Below are positions 16,882-25,354 of a stretch of 64,000 nucleotides of DNA, one piece after another. Under the pieces are notes generated by a model. The model ran no database searches. It was not told where the DNA came from and saw only the letters and a list, made by a program, of their open reading frames with translations. The stretch's first letter is position 1. Each line of letters opens with the position of its first letter. This DNA is from Microbacterium sp. Root61 (lineage in GTDB: Bacteria; Actinomycetota; Actinomycetes; Actinomycetales; Microbacteriaceae): NCBI RefSeq assembly GCF_001427525.1, contig NZ_LMGU01000001.1:372001-436000 (forward strand). The letters run 5' to 3'. Position numbers and translations under genes: made by a program.

Positions 16882-17591
16882 GGCTCCACGGGCTCGATCA
16901 GCTCGGGGCCGTTGTTGCGGACGTTGCCGACGGCCTTCGCCACGACGTGATCAGCCAGGGTCTCGGCGACGTCCGGAGCCGCGTCGATCGCGGCATCCAG
17001 GATGTCGCCCACGTTGTCGGTCGTCGGATCCAGCCAGGCATCGGCGAAGTCGGGATCGAGGAACAGCGGCATGCGGTCGTGGATCGACCCCAGATGTCCG
17101 ATGGCGTCCCGCGTCAGGATGGTGAAGCTGAGCACCCAGCGCGCCGGGTCGTCGTCGGCAAGCACCGGGTTCTTCCACCACTCGTACAGGCCCGCCATGA
17201 ACAGCGGGGAGTCGTCGGCCGGGTGGATGTAGTGCGGCACCTTGGCGTCGCCGACCTTCTTCCACTCGTAGTACCCGGATGCCGGCACCACCGCGCGCCG
17301 CTTCTCCAGGGCCTTGCGGAACATCGGCTTGTCTTCGACCTCTTCGGCGCGGGCATTGATAGCGCGGGCGCCGATGGACAGGTCCTTCGCCCAGGCGGGC
17401 ACGAGCCCCCACCGGGCGGACTCGAGCCGACGCGTGGGCGGCTCGGTCTTGATGGAATCGAGCACGATGGCCACTGGATCCGTCGGCGAGACGTTGAACG
17501 ACGGCGCGGGAAGGTCATCGGCCTCGAGGTCGACGCGGAGCACCCCCACGAGTTCGGAGCCGACATTCGCCACGACGAAGCGTCCACACAT
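16878..17591 (-). CDS. SOS-response-associated peptidase (SRAP / YedK / HMCES family)
   Basis: A 237-residue protein with the catalytic Cys immediately after Met (MCGRFV). The other SRAP active-site elements are visible: the Asn in INARAEEV, the Glu in ASGYYEWKK and the His in GSIHDRMP. SRAP proteins form a covalent thiazolidine crosslink with abasic sites in single-stranded DNA and protect them. The start at ATG 17591 is fixed by the requirement for Cys2; the open frame upstream is ignored. The downstream gene overlaps by 4 nt. Confidence 0.93.
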   Translation of the reverse strand: MCGRFVVANVGSELVGVLRVDLEADDLPAPSFNVSPTDPVAIVLDSIKTEPPTRRLESARWGLVPAWAKDLSIGARAINARAEEVEDKPMFRKALEKRRAVVPASGYYEWKKVGDAKVPHYIHPADDSPLFMAGLYEWWKNPVLADDDPARWVLSFTILTRDAIGHLGSIHDRMPLFLDPDFADAWLDPTTDNVGDILDAAIDAAPDVAETLADHVVAKAVGNVRNNGPELIEPVEP

Positions 17592-17625
17592 AGAGATCAG
17601 CGTACGCGGGGGATCCGACAACGGA

Positions 17626-18681
17626 TCAGGCGGAAGGTTCCGGATCGTCGGCGATGACGCCCGCGGCATGCAGTCGTTCGAGCAGTCCGGCGCCATCGGC
17701 CTCGGTCACCCACGGAACTCCGGCGGCCGAGTGATCGTCCACGGCCGTGCGTCCACCCGCGAGGACGGCCTCGGTCGGGGAGAGGCGCCGGATGGCGACG
17801 GCCACGACGTTCTCGGGGTGCTCGCTCGTGAAGGTCGTGTAGATCGCGTCGTCGTGCTGACCGTCGTCGCCGATCAGCAGCCAGCGCATGTGCGGGAACT
17901 CCGCGGCGAGGCGGCGCAGGTTGGTCAGCTTGTGGATCCTGCCGCTGCGGAACCAGCGGTCGTGCGTGGGGCCCCAGTCTGTGAGGAGCACCGCACCCGG
18001 CGGGAACAGGTGCCGGCTGAAGAAGCGCAGCAGCGTGGGGGCGATGTTCCAGGCGCCGGTGGACAGGTAGATGACCGGAGTTCCGGGGATGTCGCGCACC
18101 AGGCGCTCCATCATGACCGCCATGCCGGGCACGGGCTGGCGGGCGTGCTCATCGACGACGAACGAGTTCCAGGCGGCGACCAGCGGACGGGGGAGCGCGG
18201 TCACCATCACGGTGTCGTCGACATCCGAGACGACGCCGAACCGGACGTCGGCGCCGACGATGAACACACGCGTCTCGATCGACACGCCGCCCTCGACGGA
18301 CATCGTGAGCGTCTGCCATCCGGGCGCCAGGTGCGCGGGCAGCACCACATCGATCACGCCGCCGCGGTCGGCGACGACTTCGTGCGTCGCGCCGTCGACG
18401 GTGATCGTCACCTGGGCGAAGCCGATCGGCACCGCCGCGAAACTGCGCCAGCCGCGCACCGACGCGTATTCGCCTGTCGCCGTGCGGGGAGCGGGCGGCA
18501 CGATCAGCACGCGACCGAGGACGCGCACCCACTGCTCGCTGCCGTAGCCGGGGAACGGCGTCACCGTGGGAGTCTGACCACGCGCGCGAGCGCGGCGCTC
18601 GCGCCAGGCGTGGAAGCGGTACTCCAAACGCGCGAGCCACAGCACCTTGGGGCGCGCGGCGGAATCGGGAGTCGCGCGCAT
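17626..18681 (-). CDS. App1-family phosphatase (DUF2183)
   Basis: A 351-residue protein. The phosphatase signature SDVDDTVM (DxDxT class) is in the middle, followed by NSFVVDEHARQPVPGMA and VIYLSTGAWN, then GPTHDRWFRSG and LLIGDDGQHD. These are the hallmarks of the App1 / DUF2183 phosphatidate-phosphatase-like family. The N-terminal ~140 residues form a beta-rich domain. In bacteria the substrate is not established. It lies 4 nt downstream of the DedA gene in the same direction, which would fit a membrane-lipid role. Confidence 0.87.
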   Translation of the reverse strand: MRATPDSAARPKVLWLARLEYRFHAWRERRARARGQTPTVTPFPGYGSEQWVRVLGRVLIVPPAPRTATGEYASVRGWRSFAAVPIGFAQVTITVDGATHEVVADRGGVIDVVLPAHLAPGWQTLTMSVEGGVSIETRVFIVGADVRFGVVSDVDDTVMVTALPRPLVAAWNSFVVDEHARQPVPGMAVMMERLVRDIPGTPVIYLSTGAWNIAPTLLRFFSRHLFPPGAVLLTDWGPTHDRWFRSGRIHKLTNLRRLAAEFPHMRWLLIGDDGQHDDAIYTTFTSEHPENVVAVAIRRLSPTEAVLAGGRTAVDDHSAAGVPWVTEADGAGLLERLHAAGVIADDPEPSA

Positions 18682-18685
18682 CCCC

Positions 18686-19378
18686 TCAGTCTTTCATGTC
18701 CTCGGCACCATCGCTGGGAACTGCCTGGTCGGCGGCCGGGTCGTCGGCCAGATGCTTGCGCTCGACGCGTTCGATGACTTTCTTGCTGACGAGCACGAGG
18801 GCCAGGAACAGGACGATCACGCCGACGAAGATGTAGCCGGCGTAGTGCAGCTGGTCGGCGAGCTCTCGGTAGGTGCCTGCGGCGGCGGCCGCGACGGAGA
18901 TGTACACGGACGCCCACAGGATGCAGGCCGGAGCGGTCCACGCCAGGAAGCGGCGGTAGGAGAACCCGCTCATCCCGACGGTGAGCGGTACGAGCGAGTG
19001 CAGCACCGGAAGGAATCGCGAGAGGAAGATCGCCGGTCCGCCGCGGCGCTGCAGATATCGCTCGGAGCGGTCCCAGTTCGCCTCGCCGATCTTGCGGCCG
19101 AGACGCGAATGACGGATGCGGGGACCGAGGAATCGGCCCAGGGCGAAGCCGATGCTCTCGCCGATGAGCGCCCCGATGACCACGGCGATCCCGAGCATCA
19201 CGCCCTCGGCCGGAGAGCTCACGGCCGTGCCCGCCACGATCACGATCGTGTCGCCGGGGAAGAACAATCCGATCAGCACGCTGGTCTCGAGCATGATCGC
19301 GACACCCGCGAGCAGTGTCCGCACGACGGGGTCGACACTCTGCACGGCATCGAGCAGCCACGTGAGGATCTCGTTCAC
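18686..19378 (-). CDS. DedA-family membrane protein
   Basis: A 230-residue integral membrane protein from GTG 19378. DedA features are visible: an early hydrophobic segment ending GLFFPGDTIVIVAG, the GESIGFALGRFLG motif and FLSRFLPVLHSLVPLTVGMSGFSYRRF (the conserved arginine motif of the family). Two further C-terminal helices and an acidic tail follow. DedA proteins are implicated in undecaprenyl-phosphate or phospholipid recycling. It is divergent from pabB with 42 bp between, and probably co-transcribed with the App1 phosphatase. Confidence 0.92.
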   Translation of the reverse strand: MNEILTWLLDAVQSVDPVVRTLLAGVAIMLETSVLIGLFFPGDTIVIVAGTAVSSPAEGVMLGIAVVIGALIGESIGFALGRFLGPRIRHSRLGRKIGEANWDRSERYLQRRGGPAIFLSRFLPVLHSLVPLTVGMSGFSYRRFLAWTAPACILWASVYISVAAAAAGTYRELADQLHYAGYIFVGVIVLFLALVLVSKKVIERVERKHLADDPAADQAVPSDGAEDMKD

Positions 19379-19420
19379 GGTGATGAGCCTAGGGGGCGCA
19401 CCGCCCTCTAGCCTGGGAAC

Positions 19421-20728
19421 GTGCCCGCACCTTTGGCCGCTGTCGCCCTGCCCGCCTGGATCGATCCCGCGCGTCTGTTCGCGGGCGGTCCCGCGCGGCA
19501 TCCGCACGCCTTCTGGCTGGATGCCGGACCAGACGCCGGCGACGGGTGGAGCTGGCTCGGCATCGGCGCGCCCGAGGCCGATCCCGATGTGGTGCGGGAG
19601 GTCCGTAGCGGTGTCACGGCGGACCCGGAATCCGAGTGGGGACGTTTCCGCGGCGGCTGGGTGGGCTGGTTCGGCTACGAATATGCCGCCGCGCGCATGC
19701 AGGCTCCGGCATCCGTCGCCGAGTCCGCGGTGCCGCAGGCGCTGTGGCTGCGCGTCGACTGCTTCGTCGCGTTCGACCACGCCGCGCAGCGCGCGTGGGC
19801 CGTCGCGCCGCTCGGGCAAGAGGACGCCTTCGCCGCGCAGGTGCACGGGTGGGCCGAAGCCGAGCCCGTCGCTGCGTCGGCCCCCCGGCAGACCGTCGCG
19901 ACCCCACGGCACGAGCCGGGGGAGTACGCCGGACTGGTCGAGCGCTGCCGCGACGCGATCCGCGAAGGCGACGCCTACCAGCTGTGTCTGACGACCCGGT
20001 TCTCGGTGCCGCACGAGGTGGACCCGCTCGCCGTGCACACGGCGCTGCGCGCCGCCACTCCCGCCCACCACGGCGGGATCGTCCGAAGCGCGGGCGTGGC
20101 GCTGGTCAGTGCCAGCCCGGAGCGCTTCCTCGAGGTCGAGGGCGGCATCCTGCGCACCCGCCCGATCAAGGGGACGCGTCCACGCGGGACGGATGCCGCC
20201 ACCGACGCCGCCCTCGCCGCCGAGCTGCTCGCAAGTCCGAAGGAGCGCGCCGAGAACGTCATGATCGTCGATCTGATGCGCAACGACCTCTCCCGCGTGT
20301 GTGCGGACGGAACCGTCGCGGTCGATGCGCTGCTCAGCGTCGAGTCGTACCCGGCGGTGCATCAGCTCGTCAGCACGGTCTCGGGCACGCTCAATGCGGA
20401 CGCCTCGGTCGGCGACATCCTGGACGCCACCTTCCCCGCCGGGAGCATGACCGGCGCCCCCAAACTGTCGGCGATGACGATCCTGGACGGCCTCGAGCAC
20501 GCGCCGCGCGGCGTGTTCGCGGGCTGCTACGGCTGGATCGGCGCCGACGGCGCGCTGGACCTCGCCATGGTGATCCGCTCCGTCGTGACGCACCCCGGCG
20601 GGGCCTATGTCGGCGCCGGCGGAGGCATCACGTGGGGGTCCGAGGCCTGGGCCGAAGTCGCCGAAGTGGGCATCAAGGCGCGGGGTCCGCTGGCCGCGAT
20701 GGGGGCCGTGCTGCCGTCGGGATGGTGA
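19421..20728 (+). CDS. pabB: aminodeoxychorismate synthase component I
   Basis: A 435-residue chorismate-binding enzyme from GTG 19421. RPIKGTRPRG carries the Lys diagnostic of aminodeoxychorismate synthase (anthranilate synthase has PIAGT). SPERFLEVEG, then IVDLMRNDLSRVC, then SYPAVHQLVSTVSG and PAGSMTGAPK follow. With a glutaminase partner it converts chorismate to 4-amino-4-deoxychorismate for folate synthesis. No glutaminase (pabA) or lyase (pabC) is adjacent in the window. The gene is followed closely by leuS. Confidence 0.92.
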   Translation: MPAPLAAVALPAWIDPARLFAGGPARHPHAFWLDAGPDAGDGWSWLGIGAPEADPDVVREVRSGVTADPESEWGRFRGGWVGWFGYEYAAARMQAPASVAESAVPQALWLRVDCFVAFDHAAQRAWAVAPLGQEDAFAAQVHGWAEAEPVAASAPRQTVATPRHEPGEYAGLVERCRDAIREGDAYQLCLTTRFSVPHEVDPLAVHTALRAATPAHHGGIVRSAGVALVSASPERFLEVEGGILRTRPIKGTRPRGTDAATDAALAAELLASPKERAENVMIVDLMRNDLSRVCADGTVAVDALLSVESYPAVHQLVSTVSGTLNADASVGDILDATFPAGSMTGAPKLSAMTILDGLEHAPRGVFAGCYGWIGADGALDLAMVIRSVVTHPGGAYVGAGGGITWGSEAWAEVAEVGIKARGPLAAMGAVLPSGW

Positions 20729-20797
20729 TTCCCCCGGTCGGGTAACCTGGAATACGCGCTTTGCGCGCGTTTCCGGCATCCCACGATTGGTCCTCCC

Positions 20798-23389
20798 TTG
20801 TCGCAGATCTCCTCGCCGCCCACCGCCTCCGGTCCCGAGACCGGCGGTTACGACGTCCACGCGGTCCAGGAGAAGTGGCAGCGACTTTGGACGGAGAGCG
20901 ACCCGTTCCGCGCCGGCGGCGAGGAGGACACGCGCCCGCGCAAGTACGTGCTGGGCATGTTCCCGTACCCTTCCGGCGATATGCACATGGGCCACGCCGA
21001 GAACTACGCGTACGTCGACACGGTGGCCCGGTTCTGGCGGCACCGCGGCTACAACGTGCTCAACCCGATCGGCTGGGACTCGTTCGGTCTGCCTGCCGAG
21101 AACGCGGCCATCCAGCGCGGCGCCGATCCCCGCGAGTGGACCTACAGCAACATCGCGCAGCAGAAGGCGAGCCTGAAGCAGTTCGGCACGTCCTATGACT
21201 GGAGCCGGGTGCTGCACACCAGCGACCCCGACTACTACCGCTGGAACCAGTGGCTGTTCCAGAAGCTCTACGAGCGTGGACTGGCGTACCGCAAGGACAG
21301 CCCGGTCAACTGGTGCCCGCACGACCAGACCGTCCTGGCCAACGAACAGGTCGTCGACGGCCGGTGCGAGCGCTGCGGCACCGAGGTCGTCAAGAAGAAG
21401 CTGACGCAGTGGTACTTCCGCATCACCGACTACGCCGACCGCCTGCTGGATGACCTGAACCAGCTCGAGGGCTTCTGGCCGCAGAAGGTCATCCGGATGC
21501 AGCGCAACTGGATCGGCCGCTCCATCGGTGCCGACATCGACTTCGAGATCGAGGGCCGCGCCGAGAAGGTTCCGGTGTTCTCCACGCGTCCCGACACGCT
21601 GCACGGCGCGACGTTCTTCGTCGTGGCGCCCGACAGCGACCTGGCCGCCGAGCTCGCGGCCGGCGCATCCTCCGCCGTGCGCGTGCAGTTCCAGGACTAC
21701 CTGGAGCGGGTGCAGAAGACGACCGACATCGACCGCCAGAGCAGCGATCGCCCCAAGACGGGCGTCTTCCTCGAGCAGTACGCGATCAACCCGATCAACG
21801 GTGCGCGTCTGCCCATCTGGGCCGCGGACTACGTCCTGGCCGACTACGGGCACGGTGCCGTCATGGCCGTCCCCGCGCACGACCAGCGCGACCTCGACTT
21901 CGCCCGCGCCTTCGACCTGCCCGTGAAGATCGTCGTGGACACCACGGCCCCTATCACCGGTGCGATCCCGGTGATCGAGCTCGACGAGCACGGCGCGCCG
22001 ACGGATGCAGCGATGGATGCCGCCTCCCTCGACAGCATCGACCCCGCGGTCACCGGCATCGCGCTGGTGGGCGAGGGCCGCATGATCAACTCCGCCACCC
22101 TGGACGGGCTGTCCATCCGCAACGCGACCGCGCGCGCCATCGAGGAGCTCGAGGCGGCCGGTACCGGACGGGCCTCCAAGAACTTCCGCCTGCGCGACTG
22201 GCTGATCTCGCGTCAGCGGTTCTGGGGCACCCCGATCCCGATGATCCACACCGAGGACGGCCGCATCGTCCCCGTCCCGGACGAGCAGCTGCCGCTGATG
22301 CTGCCGGATGCCCAGGGCCTCGACCTGAAGCCGAAGGGCACGTCGCCCCTGGGCGGCGCCGCCGAATGGATGGCGACCGTCGACCCCGAGACCGGCGAAC
22401 CCGCATTGCGCGACCCCGACACCATGGACACGTTCGTGGACAGCTCGTGGTACTTCCTGCGGTTCCTCGCCCCGGGCGACGCCACCGAGGCGTTCTCGCC
22501 GCGGATGGCGGACCGCTGGGCCCCCGTCGACTCGTACATCGGCGGTGTCGAGCACGCGATCCTGCACCTGCTGTACGCACGATTCATCACGAAGGTCCTC
22601 TACGACATGGGCCTCATCGACTTCAGCGAGCCGTTCTCCAGCCTGATCAACCAGGGCATGGTGCTGCTGGACGGCTCGAAGATGTCCAAGAGCAAGGGCA
22701 ACCTCGTCGAGTTCGCCTCGAGCATGGTGGATCCGGGCGCCGATGCCGTGCGCGTCGCGATCGCCTTCGCCGGGCCGGTCGAGGACGACATCAACTGGGA
22801 GGACGTCTCAACGACCGGCGCCCAGAAGTTCCTGGCTCGCGCCATGCGCATCGCGCAGGACGTGACCAGCGCTCCGGATGTCGTCTGGGCGGAGGGCGAC
22901 ACCGCGCTGCGGCGCGTCACGCATCGCCTGCTCGCGGACGCTCCCGGACTGGTCGAGCACACGAAGTTCAACGTCGTCATCGCACGACTGATGGAGCTCG
23001 TCAACGCCACCCGCAAGACGATCGACTCCGGCGCCGGTGCGGCCGATCCTGCCGTCCGTGAGGCCGCCGAGGTCACCGCGATGGTGCTGGACCTGTTCGC
23101 TCCGCACACGGCCGAAGAGATGTGGGAGATCCTCGGCTACGAGCCGTTCGTCGGCCTCGTGACCTGGCGTCAGGCCGACCCGACGCTCCTGGTCGATGAG
23201 ACGGTCACCACCGTCGTGCAGATCGACGGAAAGGTGCGTGCGACACTCACGGTTCCCGCGCGCATCGGCGCCGACGAGCTGGAGAAGCTCGCCCGGACCG
23301 ACGAGCGGATCGTGCGCTCGCTGGACGGCCGCGAGATCGTCCGCGCCATCGTCCGCGCGCCGAAGGTCGTCAGCTTCAGCACGAAGTAG
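20798..23389 (+). CDS. leuS: leucyl-tRNA synthetase
   Basis: An 863-residue class I synthetase. The HIGH-equivalent HMGH is at residues 63-66 after MFPYPSGD, the zinc-type insert CPHDQ...CERCG at ~180-200, the editing domain with [11 protein letters not shown], and KMSKSKGN from residue 628. It charges tRNA-Leu in the cytoplasm. The TTG at 20798 is the only start that gives the normal N-terminus. A TAACCT element at 20743-20748 could be its -10 box. The last 11 bases are part of a direct repeat that recurs near 24660. Confidence 0.97.
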   Translation: MSQISSPPTASGPETGGYDVHAVQEKWQRLWTESDPFRAGGEEDTRPRKYVLGMFPYPSGDMHMGHAENYAYVDTVARFWRHRGYNVLNPIGWDSFGLPAENAAIQRGADPREWTYSNIAQQKASLKQFGTSYDWSRVLHTSDPDYYRWNQWLFQKLYERGLAYRKDSPVNWCPHDQTVLANEQVVDGRCERCGTEVVKKKLTQWYFRITDYADRLLDDLNQLEGFWPQKVIRMQRNWIGRSIGADIDFEIEGRAEKVPVFSTRPDTLHGATFFVVAPDSDLAAELAAGASSAVRVQFQDYLERVQKTTDIDRQSSDRPKTGVFLEQYAINPINGARLPIWAADYVLADYGHGAVMAVPAHDQRDLDFARAFDLPVKIVVDTTAPITGAIPVIELDEHGAPTDAAMDAASLDSIDPAVTGIALVGEGRMINSATLDGLSIRNATARAIEELEAAGTGRASKNFRLRDWLISRQRFWGTPIPMIHTEDGRIVPVPDEQLPLMLPDAQGLDLKPKGTSPLGGAAEWMATVDPETGEPALRDPDTMDTFVDSSWYFLRFLAPGDATEAFSPRMADRWAPVDSYIGGVEHAILHLLYARFITKVLYDMGLIDFSEPFSSLINQGMVLLDGSKMSKSKGNLVEFASSMVDPGADAVRVAIAFAGPVEDDINWEDVSTTGAQKFLARAMRIAQDVTSAPDVVWAEGDTALRRVTHRLLADAPGLVEHTKFNVVIARLMELVNATRKTIDSGAGAADPAVREAAEVTAMVLDLFAPHTAEEMWEILGYEPFVGLVTWRQADPTLLVDETVTTVVQIDGKVRATLTVPARIGADELEKLARTDERIVRSLDGREIVRAIVRAPKVVSFSTK

Positions 23390-23469
23390 CCGCTGCTCCC
23401 CACCGGCGCAACGGTGCCCGCGTCTCCACGAGCGCGGTGCCCGCGCCGGTGGGAGGCACGTGCCGCTCA
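23379..23469 (+). repeat. direct repeat copy 1 (leuS 3' end plus hairpin)
   Basis: About 91 bp starting in the last codons of leuS (GCACGAAGTAG) is repeated at 24660-24749 with high identity. Within it a 13-bp stem, CTCCCCACCGGCGC (one bulged C) with GCGCCGGTGGGAG, spans 23396-23455 and could serve as the leuS terminator. Confidence 0.75.
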
Positions 23470-23527
23470 GGGTGACCCCGCGAGCTGCTCGTGCTGTGCA
23501 TCGACGTCGCGGGAATCGCGGTGATCT

Positions 23528-23824
23528 CTAGGCGACAGCCTGTCGCGCGACGCGACCGTTGTGGATCGGGATCATCAGCAGCGGGATGGCGAGCATCCCC
23601 AGCAGGATCAGCATCCAGCCCCACCCGTTTGCGGAGAGCGGCACTGCGCCGAGGACCGTGAGACCTGCGCCGGCTGAACGCATCAAGACCGTGCCGGGCG
23701 GGATGATCCGCGCATTCCGCCAGTACGGGATCCTGACGTTCGCGTTCGCGCGCAGAGTGAGCGCGAATGACGTGAGAAAGAGCACAGCCCCACCCACAGA
23801 TACGAATACTCCCAACGCGACCAT
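23528..23824 (-). CDS. small membrane protein, unknown function
   Basis: A 98-residue protein with two or three hydrophobic segments (~4-24, ~50-64 and ~67-84), separated by a polar stretch ANVRIPYWRNARIIPPG. It begins at ATG 23824. No family is recognised. It lies within the segment bounded by the direct repeats that carry the leuS end, so it is probably a lineage-specific insertion together with the DUF2510 gene. Confidence 0.55.
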   Translation of the reverse strand: MVALGVFVSVGGAVLFLTSFALTLRANANVRIPYWRNARIIPPGTVLMRSAGAGLTVLGAVPLSANGWGWMLILLGMLAIPLLMIPIHNGRVARQAVA

Positions 23825-23871
23825 GACTCGAACGTATCAAGCTTGCTCAGTAGTCGGTCGGCAACTCTGCG

Positions 23872-24477
23872 TCATCTGCCGCTGAAGTGCTGGCGCGAGA
23901 CGGTGTTCACCCAGGCGACGAACTGTCGGGCCTGCGTGCCTAGTGCTGGAGGGACTGCCACGATCCAATACTGGTCGGCCCCGTCGATGGCGAGGTAGAA
24001 CTCGCGTCGGTCGACCTTCTTCTTGAAGAGCGCACCGGTGTTCATTCCCGGCGGACCGAGTACAAGACCTCCGGCAGTCGCCCGAGTGAAGGTGGATCGC
24101 TCCAGGATGGCGCCCGCCGTCTCGTAGGTGGCGATGACGTCCGCAGTGGGTTGACTCGCGTCGAGATAGTGGATCCATCCGCCGTCGACGGTGATGCCTG
24201 CGAAGGAGTGCGCCGTCGGGGAGAACTGGGTCTTCGAAGACCAGTGATGTCCGTCCCACCAGCGAATCCGACCGCGCTTGTCGTCGTACCACCCGGGCAT
24301 CACCGCAATGGTCGAAGCGACAGCTGCCGAGTCGGCACGGGTCGCAACAGGAGCATCCGCATGCAGTTCGACTCTGCTGCCGCTCATGTCGGCGTAGTGC
24401 TCGGTCCACTTCGCGCCGTCCCACCACCTCTGCAGCCCCCTGCCGTCGTCGTACCAGCCTGCTTCCGCGTTGCCCAT
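23872..24477 (-). CDS. protein with two DUF2510 (GWYDD/WWDG) motifs
   Basis: A 201-residue protein from ATG 24477. Two short tryptophan-rich motifs are visible: AGWYDDGRGLQRWWDGAKW (residues ~6-25) and PGWYDDKRGRIRWWDGHHW (~60-79). Both match DUF2510, a small actinobacterial domain usually fused to membrane or secreted domains. The C-terminal ~110 residues look like a compact soluble domain with ERSTFTRATAGG and DRREFYLAIDGADQYWIV. No membrane helix is evident. It is co-oriented with the small membrane gene at 23528, inside the repeat-flanked segment. Confidence 0.8.
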   Translation of the reverse strand: MGNAEAGWYDDGRGLQRWWDGAKWTEHYADMSGSRVELHADAPVATRADSAAVASTIAVMPGWYDDKRGRIRWWDGHHWSSKTQFSPTAHSFAGITVDGGWIHYLDASQPTADVIATYETAGAILERSTFTRATAGGLVLGPPGMNTGALFKKKVDRREFYLAIDGADQYWIVAVPPALGTQARQFVAWVNTVSRQHFSGR

Positions 24478-24659
24478 GCACGGATGCTACCGATCGGCGC
24501 GGTAGACGGGGAAGGCGCGCACGCGCCGCTTCTGTTCGGGCGCCCCGTGCCGACGGTCGAGCTACGCGCGCTTCGCCACCGGCTTCGTCTGGGGCGGTCG
24601 CTGTCGTGCCCGCATCCGAAAGCACCGCCCTGACCAATAGGATCCCCGCCGAAGATGGG

Positions 24660-24749
24660 GCACGAAGTAGCCGCTCCTCCCCACCGGCGCAACGGCGCCC
24701 GCGCCTCCACGAGCGCGTCGCCGCCGCCGGTGGGAGGTGTGGGCCGCTC
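24660..24749 (+). repeat. direct repeat copy 2
   Basis: This repeats the leuS stop region and following hairpin of 23379-23469, including GCACGAAGTAG although no leuS reading frame leads into it. It lies just before comEA, the usual neighbour of leuS. The 1.2 kb between the copies holds two leftward genes. Confidence 0.75.
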
Positions 24750-24762
24750 CTAGCGTGAGCGG

Positions 24763-25353
24763 GTGACCCTGCCCGACGCACCCGTCAGTCCCGCCCGGCG
24801 TCTCGGTGTCGGGGCTGCGGTCGTGGTGGTCGTGCTGGCTCTCGCAGTCACGGTCGGGATCGGCATCCTGCGCGGTGGGGCAGCGCCGACCGAATCGGTC
24901 GCGGTCGATCAGACGACGGCGGATGCAGCGCCCGCCGATGTCGTCTACGTGCACGTGTTCGGGGCCGTGGCGGCTCCGGGGCTGTACGTGCTGCCCGACG
25001 GTGCGCGGGTCGTGGATGTGGTGGCCGCCGCGGGCGGCTTCGCGGAGAACGCCGATGGTGACGCCGTCAACCTCGCGCGTCCGATCGGCGACGGCGAGCA
25101 GCTGTACGTTCCGGTCGTGGGGGAGTCGCCGCCAGCGACCGCTGCGGCGCCGGCCGGCGACGGGCGGGTCAACCTCAACACCGCCGACGCCGCGGCGCTG
25201 GACACGCTGCCGCGGATCGGCGCGGCGATGGCCGAGCGCATCATCCAGTGGCGCGAGAGCAACGGCCGCTTCACCAGCGTCGAGGACCTGCTGGCCGTGC
25301 CCGGTATCGGCGACAAGATGCTCGAGGCGTTACGCGACCTGGTGACGGTCTGA
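24763..25353 (+). CDS. comEA: competence protein ComEA (DNA-binding)
   Basis: A 196-residue protein from GTG 24763. It has one N-terminal membrane anchor (~17-38), a SLBB domain (VYVHVFGAVAAPGLYVLPDG ... NLARPIGDGEQLYVP) and a C-terminal helix-hairpin-helix domain (VNLNTADAAALDTLPRIG ... LLAVPGIGDKMLEAL). ComEA binds incoming double-stranded DNA outside the membrane and passes it to ComEC, whose gene starts 1 nt after this stop. Whether the organism is naturally competent is not shown by these genes alone. Confidence 0.94.
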   Translation: MTLPDAPVSPARRLGVGAAVVVVVLALAVTVGIGILRGGAAPTESVAVDQTTADAAPADVVYVHVFGAVAAPGLYVLPDGARVVDVVAAAGGFAENADGDAVNLARPIGDGEQLYVPVVGESPPATAAAPAGDGRVNLNTADAAALDTLPRIGAAMAERIIQWRESNGRFTSVEDLLAVPGIGDKMLEALRDLVTV

Positions 25354-25354
25354 C

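Noticed and set aside
18686..22567. Very long leftward open frame (about 1290 codons) antisense to pabB and leuS
   Set aside because: It is the mirror frame of high-GC coding DNA. Only its last 230 codons (the DedA gene) have protein character and a start.
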